Shown: piece after piece, positions 25,656-34,407 of the stretch | Layout of the letters: each line of letters opens with the position of its first letter | How positions within the stretch are numbered: position 1 is the first letter of the stretch | Origin: an uncultured Burkholderiales bacterium | Lineage (GTDB): Bacteria; Pseudomonadota; Gammaproteobacteria; Burkholderiales; Burkholderiaceae_C | Direction of reading: 5' to 3' | NCBI GenBank assembly: GCA_903896615.1 | Contig: CAITYM010000147.1 | Span: 1 to 36,879, forward strand | DNA: 36,879 nucleotides | Notes under the pieces: model-generated | What the model was told of the DNA's origin: nothing | Database searches by the model: none | The model's input: only the letters and a program-made list of their open reading frames with translations | Made by a program: the position numbers and the translations under genes

Positions 25656-26331
25656 AACAGTTTTGAGTGCGAACAGGCTGACTCGCAAATTCTTAGAAGC
25701 CCCGAACGAAATAACTGTGCTGAACGGTGTCGATTTGTCCGTCAAGGAGGGCGACTCAGTTGCGATTTTGGGTGCCTCAGGGTCAGGCAAAAGTACATTA
25801 CTTCATTTGCTGGGTGGGTTGGATAACCCAAGTGGCGGAGTGGTCCAGTTGTTGGGCAAAGATTTCTCAAATATGCAGGAAAGAGATAGAGACAGTGCTA
25901 GAAATCGATCGCTTGGCTTTGTCTATCAGTTTCATCACTTGTTGCAAGAGTTTGATGCAACTGATAATGTTGCAATGCCACTGATGATCGCACGTATCGA
26001 TAAATCCAAGGCAAGGGAGCAAGCGAGAGAGGTTTTACAAAAAGTGGGCCTAGGTGCGCGTATGCACCATATGCCCAGTGAGCTCTCTGGGGGAGAGCGT
26101 CAACGCGTTGCTATTGCCAGAGCTTTAGTGATTAAGCCCAAATGCCTATTAGCCGATGAACCCACCGGCAATTTAGACCGCAGTGCAGCCAGTGCTGTGT
26201 TTGATTTGATGCTTGAGTTGACAACGGCTCAGTCTATGTCCTTTGTAGTTGTAACGCATGATGAATCTTTGGCCGCTCGGTGCTCGCGTCGGTTTAGATT
26301 GGTCCAGGGACAGCTTGACGAGGTTGAGTGA
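25648..26331 (+). CDS. lolD: Lipoprotein-releasing system ATP-binding protein LolD
   Basis: The ATPase of the Lol complex. From the ATG at 25648 it has 227 residues. Walker A is GASGSGKST (42-50), Q-loop glutamine is Q94, signature LSGGE is 146-150 and Walker B ends D170-E171 (LLADEPTGNLD). The frame is open further upstream, but the earlier codons lie inside lolC and read as non-family sequence. Overlap of eight bases with lolC points to coupled translation. tatD begins 48 bases downstream. Confidence 0.96.
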   Translation: MNKTVLSANRLTRKFLEAPNEITVLNGVDLSVKEGDSVAILGASGSGKSTLLHLLGGLDNPSGGVVQLLGKDFSNMQERDRDSARNRSLGFVYQFHHLLQEFDATDNVAMPLMIARIDKSKAREQAREVLQKVGLGARMHHMPSELSGGERQRVAIARALVIKPKCLLADEPTGNLDRSAASAVFDLMLELTTAQSMSFVVVTHDESLAARCSRRFRLVQGQLDEVE

Positions 26332-26379
26332 GTAGGTTTTTTTTGTTTCTTGCGCCCTCCCAAAACCTACCGCACACTT

Positions 26380-27306
26380 ATGAACTCCACGCCTGCAAAG
26401 CTTCCCTATCGGTTCATAGATTCGCACTGTCATTTAGATGCAAATGAGTTCATTGAGGATTTAAGTGACATGCGTGAGCGAGCAAGGGAGGGAGGGGTCG
26501 ATTTATGTTTAATTCCAGCTGTAGATAAAAATAATTTTGATACAGTTTGCAGTCTTGCACATCGATTTAAGGATGTTTATGCGCTTGGCGTACACCCTCT
26601 TTATACAAAAGATGCAAGCCTTGAAGATCTCCAATTGTTGCGCAAACATTTGGCCCGAGCGCTATGTAGAACTCTAAATGAGCTACGTGATCCTTTGCCT
26701 CGTGAATTTCACTTAGCATCAAATAACACCCAAACTGTTGACCAGCGACTTGTCGCTATAGGTGAGATTGGACTGGACGGGGCTGTCAAGACACTGGACT
26801 GGAGTAAACAAATTTTCTTCCTAGAAGAGCAACTTAAGTTGGCCATGGAATTTGATTTACCTGTTGTCTTACATGTTCGACAAGCTGTAGACTTTGTTTT
26901 AAAAGCGTTAAGGAAATTTAGAGTTAAAGGCGGAATTGCTCATGCTTTTAATGGGAGCCTCCAACAAGCCGAGCAATTTATGGATCTTGGATTTAAATTG
27001 GGTATGGGCGGGGCGCTAACCTATCCCAGAGCATTGCATTTAAGAAGGCTTGTGCAGGCTCTCCCTGCGCAGTCAATTGTCTTGGAAACTGATTCCCCGG
27101 ATATAGTGCCGGTGTGGAAATATGTGAGCGCAGAGTTAAGGGCAAAAGGACTAGCGCAGGCCAGAAATGAGCCGTCTGAGCTGCCTAAAATAGCTCAAGA
27201 GATTGCAGGACTTAGAGGTGTGGACTTAGAGGAATTAATGATTTTGAGTACAACCAATTTTTTGAATGTATTTAATTTAAACGTTTCAAATTTGAATGCG
27301 ACTTAA
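26380..27306 (+). CDS. tatD: TatD-family metal-dependent hydrolase (DNase)
   Basis: A TIM-barrel metallohydrolase of the TatD/YcfH family, with 3'-5' exonuclease activity in characterised members. From the ATG at 26380 it is 308 residues, longer than the usual 260; the extra part is mostly the loop at about 90-115 (RDPLPREFHLASNNTQ). Metal-site motifs are H16-C-H18 (FIDSHCHLD), GEIGLDG, VLHVRQA, IAHAFNGS and LETDSPD. A frame extension back to a TTG at 26350 is unlikely. It follows lolD by 48 bases, an order I recall as typical of Burkholderiales. Confidence 0.93.
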   Translation: MNSTPAKLPYRFIDSHCHLDANEFIEDLSDMRERAREGGVDLCLIPAVDKNNFDTVCSLAHRFKDVYALGVHPLYTKDASLEDLQLLRKHLARALCRTLNELRDPLPREFHLASNNTQTVDQRLVAIGEIGLDGAVKTLDWSKQIFFLEEQLKLAMEFDLPVVLHVRQAVDFVLKALRKFRVKGGIAHAFNGSLQQAEQFMDLGFKLGMGGALTYPRALHLRRLVQALPAQSIVLETDSPDIVPVWKYVSAELRAKGLAQARNEPSELPKIAQEIAGLRGVDLEELMILSTTNFLNVFNLNVSNLNAT

Positions 27307-27353
27307 ATATAAGAAAATTGAAAAATCAATTTAGTAAATTAATTTTTAAACTT

Positions 27354-28109
27354 ATGGCTTCTAAAAAAAATCAATTACCTGACGTTAACTTATCCGAGCA
27401 AGGGGGTGTCCGGTATTTGCATTTTGGTACGCCCTGGGTGCAAGGCTCAATGGAGATTGCGCGCCCCTTTGACCTTGATCTTGAGTATGCGCAGCGCATG
27501 ATGGGGTGGTTGCTGTTGATAGACCCTTTAACAGTTGAGCATCTTAAATCCCTGCATTCCATGCATTTGGGATTGGGTGCGGCGTCGTTGACTAAGTTTT
27601 GCTATAAAAAACTACACATGAAGACGACCACCATAGAGCTCAATCCAAAAGTAATTGCTGCGTGTAGGCTTTGGTTTAAATTGCCAAATGATAGTGATCG
27701 GTTATCGGTTATTCTTGGGGACGCGGGGGAGGTTGCTGCTCATTCGCACTGGGCGGGCCAAATAGATGCCTTGCATGTTGATTTATACGATGAAGAGGCG
27801 GCGGCCCCTGTGATCGAGGGTGTCGACTTTTACACAGGATGTCGAAATCTTTTGACCGATAAAGGCGTCATGGCAGTTAACTTATTTGGTCGAAGTGTTA
27901 AGTTTGACCAAAGTTACGAAAAAATTGAAAAAGCTTTTGGATCCAGTAACGTTTGTGCTTTCAAACCTACCAAAGAGGGGAATACGATTGTTTTAGCTAT
28001 CAAGCAAGGATCCATACCAGATCGTGAAATACTTCGGGCGCGCGCTGAAGTGATCGAGGAACTTTGGTATTTGCCTGCACTGAAATGGATCAAAGTTCTA
28101 GACCTTTGA
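27354..28109 (+). CDS. Spermidine-synthase-fold (SAM-dependent methyltransferase-like) protein
   Basis: A 251-residue protein from the ATG at 27354; a TTG at 27318 would add 12 residues and neither has a clear ribosome binding site. The SAM-binding core reads LHLGLGAASLTKF, then TTIELNPKVIAACR with the acidic residue that holds the ribose, then GDAGE and IDALHVDLYDEE. This matches spermidine synthase-like proteins common in proteobacteria that lack clear polyamine-binding residues. The true reaction is unknown. It follows tatD by 47 bases and may belong to the lol-tatD transcript. Confidence 0.85.
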   Translation: MASKKNQLPDVNLSEQGGVRYLHFGTPWVQGSMEIARPFDLDLEYAQRMMGWLLLIDPLTVEHLKSLHSMHLGLGAASLTKFCYKKLHMKTTTIELNPKVIAACRLWFKLPNDSDRLSVILGDAGEVAAHSHWAGQIDALHVDLYDEEAAAPVIEGVDFYTGCRNLLTDKGVMAVNLFGRSVKFDQSYEKIEKAFGSSNVCAFKPTKEGNTIVLAIKQGSIPDREILRARAEVIEELWYLPALKWIKVLDL

Positions 28110-28273
28110 TTTTTTTGTACACAGTCTTAACTTTAAAGTGAGTAAAACGGGGAGAAGGCGCTCAGGGTTTCTACTTAAGTGAGTATTTAAGATTATGATA
28201 CATGGTTTTCAAAATCCAGATCTTGTCAAAAGGTGTGGATTTATTTTTATTGGTCGTAGTTAATAATTCTTCG

Positions 28274-28278
28274 AGGAG
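28274..28278 (+). promoter_or_regulatory. Ribosome binding site fixing the tctB start
   Basis: AGGAG, inside GAGGAGAAG, ends seven bases before the GTG at 28286. It favours a 165-residue TctB over the extended frame from 28202. Confidence 0.65.
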
Positions 28279-28285
28279 AAGACTT

Positions 28286-28783
28286 GTGAATATTAAGAGT
28301 CAAAAAGACTTTTTCTCCGGCGTCATGTTCATGGTCGTTGGAGGAGCATTTGCGTGGGGGTCGTACAACTCTTACTCAGTAGGAACAGGCGCTCGAATGG
28401 GGCCAGGATATTTCCCCCTCATGCTAGGTGCTTTGCTAGCAGTTCTTGGTTTTTTTGTTCTCTTGAGCTCTATCTTGGCTCGCGAAGAACAAGCTGACCA
28501 TGAAATAGGTTCATTTGCGTGGCGTCCTTTGTTTTTTATTCTCGCCGCTAACCTGTCTTTTGGGGTTTGCCTAGGCGGGCTGCCATCCATTGGGTTGGAG
28601 CCACTGGGAATGATCATTGGTATATTTGCCTTAACAATAATTGCAAGTTATGCAGACATGCATAACTTTAGCTATAAAGGCAATTTGATTTTGGCCGTTA
28701 TTTTGTCAATTGGCAGCTACCTGGCTTTCATATTACTTTTGCAATTACAAATCCCGGTGTGGCCCACCTTTATAACCGGTTAA
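28286..28783 (+). CDS. tctB: Tripartite tricarboxylate transporter small membrane subunit TctB
   Basis: The small membrane subunit of a TctABC-type secondary transporter. From the GTG at 28286 it has 165 residues and four hydrophobic helices. The conserved N-terminal pattern GTGARMGPGYFPLMLGALLA is present. The start is fixed by GAGGAG seven bases upstream; the longer frame from 28202 would add 28 residues of unlikely sequence. tctA follows after 13 bases, with its ribosome binding site (AAGGAG) overlapping the TctB stop codon. Solute not inferable. Confidence 0.93.
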   Translation: MNIKSQKDFFSGVMFMVVGGAFAWGSYNSYSVGTGARMGPGYFPLMLGALLAVLGFFVLLSSILAREEQADHEIGSFAWRPLFFILAANLSFGVCLGGLPSIGLEPLGMIIGIFALTIIASYADMHNFSYKGNLILAVILSIGSYLAFILLLQLQIPVWPTFITG

Positions 28784-28796
28784 GGAGAATTAGAAA

Positions 28797-30308
28797 ATGG
28801 ATTTATTTCAGAACCTAGCGCTAGGATTTAGCGTAGCGGTCACTCCAATTAATTTGGTTTATGCATTTGTGGGTTGTGTTCTTGGAACACTCATTGGCGT
28901 GTTGCCAGGTATCGGTCCGGTTGCAACGATTGCAATGTTGTTACCGGCAACTTACGCGCTCCCACCAGTTTCTGCGTTGATTATGTTGGCTGGTATTTAC
29001 TACGGTGCACAGTACGGCGGTTCAACCACTGCAATTTTGGTGAATTTGCCTGGCGAATCTTCATCTGTTGTCACAACCATTGATGGTTACCAAATGGCTC
29101 GCAAAGGCCGCGCGGGTCCTGCGCTTGCTGCAGCTGGATTAGGTTCTTTCTTTGCTGGTTGTGTAGGCACACTTATTTTGGCTGCGTTTGCACCTCCTCT
29201 AACTGAGTTAGCATTCAAATTCGGACCTGCAGAGTATTTCTCCTTGATGGTTCTGGGTTTGATTGGCGCAGTTGTTCTGGCCTCTGGTTCGTTGCTCAAA
29301 GCGATTGCCATGATTGTGCTTGGGTTGTTGCTTGGACTTGTCGGTACTGATGTGAATTCAGGCGTTGCACGTTTTAGCTTTGATATACCTGAGCTAACAG
29401 ACGGTATTGGCTTCGTTGTAGTGGCCATGGGTGTTTTTGGCTACGGCGAGATTATTAGTAATCTAAGCGTTGACCCCGATGACCGAGAGATCTTCACAGC
29501 TAAAGTGCAGGGTCTATTCCCTACGAAAGAAGATTTCAAGTTGATGTTGCCCGCAGTGATGCGTGGAACTGCACTGGGTTCGGTGCTTGGCGTATTGCCA
29601 GGTGGGGGCGCTTTGTTGGCCGCTTTTGCAGCGTATACGCTTGAGAAAAAGACGAAGTTACGTCCCGGCGAAGTTCCGTTTGGACAGGGAAATATTCGCG
29701 GTGTTGCGTCTCCTGAATCTGCTAATAATGCAGGCGCGCAGACCTCATTTATCCCGCTTTTAACGCTTGGTATTCCTCCTAACGCGGTGATGGCGTTGAT
29801 GGTAGGAGCTATGACCATTCATAACATTCAGCCTGGTCCACAGGTGATGACGAGTAACCCTGAGCTCTTTTGGGGCTTGATTGCTTCAATGTGGATTGGT
29901 AATTTTATGCTTGTCATACTGAACCTACCCATGATTGGTGTTTGGATTAAATTGTTGTCCGTGCCTTATCGTTATTTGTTCCCAGCCATTGTGCTCTTCT
30001 GCGCTATTGGCGTGTATTCGACAAATAACAATACTTTTGATGTCTGGATGGTTGCATTATTCGGCTTGATTGGATATCTCTTTGTGAAGCTTGGATGTGA
30101 GCCAGCTCCTTTGCTACTGGGCTTTATTTTGGGCCCAATGATGGAGGAAAATCTCAGAAGAGCGCTTCTCTTGTCCAGGGGCGATTGGTCTGTGCTGGTA
30201 ACACGTCCTTTATCAGGTGGTTTATTGGCTGCTGCTTTACTACTTTTAGTGATCGTGCTTTTGCCAGCTGTTAAGTCCAAACGCGAAGAAGCATTCGTCG
30301 AAGATTAA
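28797..30308 (+). CDS. tctA: Tripartite tricarboxylate transporter large membrane subunit TctA
   Basis: The large membrane subunit that carries out ion-coupled transport. The 503-residue protein has about 11-12 hydrophobic segments. The family signature GVLPGIGPVATIAMLLP near 38-54, the YGAQYGGSTTAILVNLPGE block after it and the second inverted-repeat block (VLGVLPGGGALLAAF) are all present. AAGGAG lies nine bases before the ATG. It is paired with tctB and followed by a strong terminator, so tctB-tctA seems to form a two-gene unit. No binding-protein gene is adjacent. Confidence 0.96.
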   Translation: MDLFQNLALGFSVAVTPINLVYAFVGCVLGTLIGVLPGIGPVATIAMLLPATYALPPVSALIMLAGIYYGAQYGGSTTAILVNLPGESSSVVTTIDGYQMARKGRAGPALAAAGLGSFFAGCVGTLILAAFAPPLTELAFKFGPAEYFSLMVLGLIGAVVLASGSLLKAIAMIVLGLLLGLVGTDVNSGVARFSFDIPELTDGIGFVVVAMGVFGYGEIISNLSVDPDDREIFTAKVQGLFPTKEDFKLMLPAVMRGTALGSVLGVLPGGGALLAAFAAYTLEKKTKLRPGEVPFGQGNIRGVASPESANNAGAQTSFIPLLTLGIPPNAVMALMVGAMTIHNIQPGPQVMTSNPELFWGLIASMWIGNFMLVILNLPMIGVWIKLLSVPYRYLFPAIVLFCAIGVYSTNNNTFDVWMVALFGLIGYLFVKLGCEPAPLLLGFILGPMMEENLRRALLLSRGDWSVLVTRPLSGGLLAAALLLLVIVLLPAVKSKREEAFVED

Positions 30309-30320
30309 CGACACTTACTC

Positions 30321-30370
30321 ATCTCTATCTTGTAGAGATTCAAAAATGGCACCTCAGCGGTGCCATTTTT
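30321..30370 (+). terminator. Terminator after tctBA
   Basis: A 12-base stem (AAAAATGGCACC, 30342-30353, with 30359-30370) encloses a five-base loop and ends in a U-run. Just before it a seven-base hairpin (ATCTCTA / TAGAGAT, 30321-30339) adds a second structure. The A- and T-ended stem could also act on the minus strand. Confidence 0.85.
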
Positions 30371-30502
30371 CTTGGACGTGCTATAAAAATTCCTGGCAAC
30401 TGTTGTCAGTAATCTTCTTGCCATGCTAAAGTCAGAGATCTAGTAAGGCTTAAATAGCTCGTGTAATTTGTACTAAATCAATTCTTATATTTGGATCAAG
30501 CC

Positions 30503-32125
30503 GTGAACTTTAATTTCAATAACCCCTATCCAACTACGCGCTTACCTGTGTTTGCTCGAAACGTCGTATCCACATCTCATCCTTTAGCTGCGCAGGCTGG
30601 ATTAAAAATGCTGCAAGCGGGTGGAAATGCAGTTGATGCGGCTATTGCAGCTGCCGCAGTTATTACGATAACTGAGCCTGTGAGTAATGGACTTGGCTCT
30701 GACGCATTTTGTATTTTGTGGGACGGTAAATCAATGCACGGTCTGAACGCCTCGGGTTATGCACCTAAGGGATGGACACCCGAGTATTTTCAAAATAAGT
30801 ACGGCCATGCTGAGAAAACACCACCTAAGCGCGGTATGGATTCGGTCACGGTACCAGGAGCTGTTGCGAGTTGGATAGCGTTGTCCGAGCGTTTTGGGAA
30901 ACTCCCTTTTGAAGATTTGATGGCCCCTGCCATTGAAACCGCAGAGAGAGGATATTTGCTACCTGTTGTGGTTCAGCAAAAATGGGCTGCTGGTGCACAA
31001 GAGTTAGGATCGCTTCCCGGATTTGCCCAGGCTTTCATGCCCAAAGGGCGCGCACCCAACGTAGGTGAATTGTTTCAATTCAAAGCTGCTGCGAAGGGGT
31101 TGAGGGCAATTGCTAAAACCAAAGGGGCCGCATTTTACGGGGGTGAAATAGCCCAGGCAATAGAGCGATTCTCAGACGCCAACGGAGGGTGTCTTAAAGC
31201 GAGTGACTTTAGGGACTATAAACCGGAGTGGGTTGTACCGATTGAGAAAAATTACAGAGGCTACACCGTACATGAGATCCCACCTAATGGGCAAGGGATA
31301 GCGGCTTTGATTGCTTTAGGAATATTAGAAAATTTTGATGTTGCAAGTTTACCCGTTGACGGCGTCTTATCTCAGCACTTGCAGATTGAGGCCATGAAGT
31401 TGGCGTTTGCAGACGTGTACAGATTTGTGGCTGAGCGCTCCAACATGGAGGTAAGTGTTGAACAAATGCTGGATTCGAAATATTTAGCATCACGTGCCAA
31501 TCTCATTGATATGAAGCGTGCTCAGGAGTTTGGCGCAGGAAATCCAGTTAAAGGTGGAACCATTTATTTAAGTGCTGCAGATGAGAGTGGCATGATGGTG
31601 AGTTTTATTCAAAGTAACTATATGGGCTTTGGTTCGGGTTGCGTAGAGCCCGAATTTGGTATCAGTCTACAAAACCGCGGTCACGGATTTAGTACAGTGG
31701 CTAACGGACTTAATCCTGCCAATTTGGTTGCACCTGGCAAACGTCCATTTCACACCATCATACCGGCGTTCTTAACAAAGGATGGTCAGCCGGTTATGAG
31801 TTTTGGGGTGATGGGTGGAAACATGCAACCACAAGGTCATATGCAAACCCTCGTTCGTATGCTGGATTACAAGCAAAACCCTCAAGCAGCTTGCGATGCG
31901 CCGAGGTGGAGATTCAATGCAGGTTTAGAGATTAATGTAGAGTCCGCAATGAACGCGAATACAGTACAAGGACTAAAGCAGTTAGGGCACGTTGTAGATG
32001 TGATTAATGATAGTTATCAAGACTTTGGTTCTGGACAGTTTATTTGGCGTGCTGGGGACCCGTCGGTCGAGGGCTACATCATTGCAAGCGATTCGCGTCG
32101 TGATGGCTTAGCCGCAGGGTATTAA
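30503..32125 (+). CDS. ggt: Gamma-glutamyltransferase family protein
   Basis: An N-terminal nucleophile hydrolase that splits or transfers gamma-glutamyl groups, for example from glutathione. About 540 residues from the GTG at 30503; a TTG four codons earlier is the alternative. Expected family blocks are ARNVVSTSHPLAAQAGLKML, GGNAVDAAIAAAAV, VPGAVASWIAL and, before the nucleophile, GNPVKGG with the catalytic threonine codon at 31559. That Thr is where the precursor would cleave itself into two subunits. There is no signal peptide, so it should stay in the cytoplasm, like YwrD-type rather than E. coli periplasmic GGT. It starts 194 bases after tctA, beyond a terminator, so it has its own promoter. 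Substrate unknown. Confidence 0.93.
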   Translation: MNFNFNNPYPTTRLPVFARNVVSTSHPLAAQAGLKMLQAGGNAVDAAIAAAAVITITEPVSNGLGSDAFCILWDGKSMHGLNASGYAPKGWTPEYFQNKYGHAEKTPPKRGMDSVTVPGAVASWIALSERFGKLPFEDLMAPAIETAERGYLLPVVVQQKWAAGAQELGSLPGFAQAFMPKGRAPNVGELFQFKAAAKGLRAIAKTKGAAFYGGEIAQAIERFSDANGGCLKASDFRDYKPEWVVPIEKNYRGYTVHEIPPNGQGIAALIALGILENFDVASLPVDGVLSQHLQIEAMKLAFADVYRFVAERSNMEVSVEQMLDSKYLASRANLIDMKRAQEFGAGNPVKGGTIYLSAADESGMMVSFIQSNYMGFGSGCVEPEFGISLQNRGHGFSTVANGLNPANLVAPGKRPFHTIIPAFLTKDGQPVMSFGVMGGNMQPQGHMQTLVRMLDYKQNPQAACDAPRWRFNAGLEINVESAMNANTVQGLKQLGHVVDVINDSYQDFGSGQFIWRAGDPSVEGYIIASDSRRDGLAAGY

Positions 32126-32231
32126 AAATTAATTCGATTTCATTTGGTTTGTCTGCATTTGCATCACTTCAATTTTTTTGCAATAACTGATGTACCGCTC
32201 TTAGAAAATCTGTGTTTTACTTGGATATTAA

Positions 32232-33158
32232 ATGACTGAGTCGCACCCACCATCCAAAGTTTTTGGTATCGGATTAATGCTTGCAACTCTGGGTGCGATT
32301 GCATTTAGCGGCAAAGCGATTATTGTAAAGTTAGCTTATCGCTACGGCGTTGATGCAGTAACTGTGATTATGTATCGTATGCTTTTTGCGTTACCTTTTT
32401 TTATAGGTATGCTCATTTGGGCTTCAAGGTCGGCGCACTCTAAAGCGAACCCGCTAAGGTTGGCTGACATACTGCCCATCATGGGTCTTGGTTTTGTTGG
32501 ATACTATTTGTCGAGTTATCTGGACTTTTTAGGGCTGCAGTATATTTCAGCAGGACTAGAGCGACTCATTTTGTATCTAAGCCCGACCTTTGTGATGTTG
32601 ATGGGTAGAGTGCTTTACAAAAGAAAAGTTGAGCCTGTTCGAATATTTGCAATGCTGGTTAGTTATGCGGGTATTTGCGTCGTCTTTTGGCACGAGGTCA
32701 GTTTGGCGGGTTCAGCCGTTGCGCTGGGATCATTTTGGGTGTTTGCCAGTGCGATCTCGTACGCTGTCTATTTAATCTTTAGTGGTCAACTGGTGCACCG
32801 GATTGGTTCCTTGCGATTGGTTGGGTGGGCCTCAAGTTTTGCAAGTATTTGTTGTATTCTTCAGTTCTTGATCGTCAGGCCGTTAAGCTCTGCGCTGGTA
32901 CCACTAGACGTCATTGAGTTGTCGTTGCTAAACGCAGTGCTTTGCACCGCAACTCCTGTGCTTATGGTGATGATGGCCATTGAGCGTATTGGTCCAGCAC
33001 TCACTTCGCAAGTTGGAATGGTGGGGCCTTTATCCACAATTTTCTTGAGCGTGCTGATACTGGATGAAACACTTAATATATGGATTGTTTTGGGTACCTC
33101 CTTGGTGATAGGGGGAATTTATATAGTGACGAGATTTGGATCTCAAAAAGGAAGTTAA
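32232..33158 (+). CDS. EamA/DMT-family membrane transporter
   Basis: The second drug/metabolite transporter-superfamily protein of the window, 308 residues, with ten hydrophobic segments in two EamA repeats. The start MTESHPPSKVFGIGLMLATL is followed by AFSGKAIIVKLAYRYGVDAV, typical of the family. The second repeat has MMAIERIGPALTSQVGMVGP and FLSVLILDETLNIWIVLGT. It is a different branch from the one at 19444-20331. It is 106 bases after ggt and three bases before the SDR gene, so the last two are likely cotranscribed. Confidence 0.92.
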   Translation: MTESHPPSKVFGIGLMLATLGAIAFSGKAIIVKLAYRYGVDAVTVIMYRMLFALPFFIGMLIWASRSAHSKANPLRLADILPIMGLGFVGYYLSSYLDFLGLQYISAGLERLILYLSPTFVMLMGRVLYKRKVEPVRIFAMLVSYAGICVVFWHEVSLAGSAVALGSFWVFASAISYAVYLIFSGQLVHRIGSLRLVGWASSFASICCILQFLIVRPLSSALVPLDVIELSLLNAVLCTATPVLMVMMAIERIGPALTSQVGMVGPLSTIFLSVLILDETLNIWIVLGTSLVIGGIYIVTRFGSQKGS

Positions 33159-33161
33159 AAA

Positions 33162-33959
33162 ATGGACTTGAAAATCAGTGGTAAATGGGCCCTCGTTTGT
33201 GGCGCCAGCAAAGGTCTAGGGTTGGGCTGTGCAAGTTCACTGGCTGGGGAGGGCGTGAACGTCGTGATTGTTGCCAGGGGCGCTGATGCGTTAGAGGCCT
33301 CACGCGATGCTTTACAAAAAATGAGTAAAGCTAAAGTAATCGCAATCGCTGCAGATATCACTACAAGCGAAGGACGCGAAGCGGTTTGGGCTGTTCAGGG
33401 GGGACCTGGGAAAAACTACGATATCGTGATTACCAACGCTGGTGGCCCACCACCGGGAGACTTTAAGGAGTGGGATAGAGACACTTGGATTAAAGCAATT
33501 GATGCAAATATGTTAACTCCTATTGAGCTTATTAAAGCCACTATTGACGGAATGGCAGAGCGCAAATTTGGCCGCATTATCAACATTACCTCTGGAGCTG
33601 TAAAGGCACCTATTGAAGTGCTTGGTTTGTCTAACGGTGCTCGAAGTGGTTTGACTGGATTCGTTGCCGGCGTTGCGCGTGCCTCAAAATATGTTTCAAA
33701 CAACGTCACGATTAATAATTTATTACCAGGTGCATATGACACTGACCGCTTAAAAGTGACCATGAGTGGGGCTGCCAAGAAGACGGGCCAAAGCGTTGAG
33801 GATATCGCACAGGCGCGCCGCAAAACAATTCCTGCGCAGCGTTTCGGACATCCTCAGGAATTTGGTGATACTTGCGCATTTTTGTGTAGCGAGCAAGCGG
33901 GGTACATAACGGGGCAAAATATTTTGACCGATGGCGGAGCTTATCCCGGTACGTATTGA
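33162..33959 (+). CDS. Short-chain dehydrogenase/reductase family protein, atypical active site
   Basis: A Rossmann-fold protein of 265 residues. The cofactor loop GASKGLGLG is at 14-22 and NAGG at 92-95; the C-terminal ITGQNILTDGGAYPGT pattern is typical of SDRs. The active-site serine is S144 (NITSG), but where YxxxK should follow 13 residues later the sequence is S157-N-G-A-R161. So both the catalytic tyrosine and lysine are replaced. I recall a similar LSNGARxGLTGF stretch in a group of Burkholderiales SDRs annotated as 3-oxoacyl-ACP reductases; the real activity is uncertain and the protein may use another mechanism or bind without catalysis. It follows the EamA gene by three bases and is convergent with the CoA-binding gene. 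Confidence 0.88.
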   Translation: MDLKISGKWALVCGASKGLGLGCASSLAGEGVNVVIVARGADALEASRDALQKMSKAKVIAIAADITTSEGREAVWAVQGGPGKNYDIVITNAGGPPPGDFKEWDRDTWIKAIDANMLTPIELIKATIDGMAERKFGRIINITSGAVKAPIEVLGLSNGARSGLTGFVAGVARASKYVSNNVTINNLLPGAYDTDRLKVTMSGAAKKTGQSVEDIAQARRKTIPAQRFGHPQEFGDTCAFLCSEQAGYITGQNILTDGGAYPGTY

Positions 33960-33987
33960 TTGCATGTGAGGGCTCAGCGTATGATCT

Positions 33988-34407
33988 TTAAAGGGTCTGA
34001 ATAAAGATTCTTTGATGTTCTATCTTGATACACCGGTCTTGAATTACTTGAAGTCCTTTTGATTCTGCGAGTTTGCAAGAGACTGGCTCCTCAATGCCGA
34101 GTTGCATCCACACTGTTTGAGCTCCTATTTCTATCGCCTCTCTAACCAGTGCGGGTATGTGCTCAGGTGCTCTAAAGCAGTCGACCATATCGACTCTCAA
34201 AGGAATGTCTTTGAGTGAGGGATAGCATTTTTCCCCTAAGACACTTTCAAGCACCGGATTTACTGGAATGATGGTGAAGCCGTGATTTTGTAAATATTTT
34301 GCAACTGCGTGACTAGGTTGTGTCTCGCGGGCTGAAATGCCGACAACTGCAATGGTCTTTGTCGCTTCTAAAATATTTTTAATTAATGAATCTGTATAGT
34401 GATGCAT
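33988..34407 (-). CDS. CoA-binding domain protein (YccU-like)
   Basis: A 139-residue single-domain Rossmann-like protein. The N-terminal block KTIAVVGISARETQPSHAVA and then GFTIIPVNP, followed by DMVDCFRAPEHIPALV and VWMQLGIEEP, match the YccU/CoA-binding family. Relatives bind coenzyme A in structures, but a cellular role is not established. It is convergent with the SDR gene, 28 bases away, with no clear terminator between. The 366 bases upstream separate it from the protease gene. Confidence 0.9.
   Translation of the reverse strand: MHHYTDSLIKNILEATKTIAVVGISARETQPSHAVAKYLQNHGFTIIPVNPVLESVLGEKCYPSLKDIPLRVDMVDCFRAPEHIPALVREAIEIGAQTVWMQLGIEEPVSCKLAESKGLQVIQDRCIKIEHQRIFIQTL

Noticed and set aside
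29441..29818. Antisense 125-codon frame inside tctA
   Set aside because: Complement of a hydrophobic gene, low-complexity Ala/Pro/Ser content, no start signal.
33416..33823. Antisense 135-codon frame inside the SDR gene
   Set aside because: A shadow of the well-supported SDR reading frame, with no recognisable domain.
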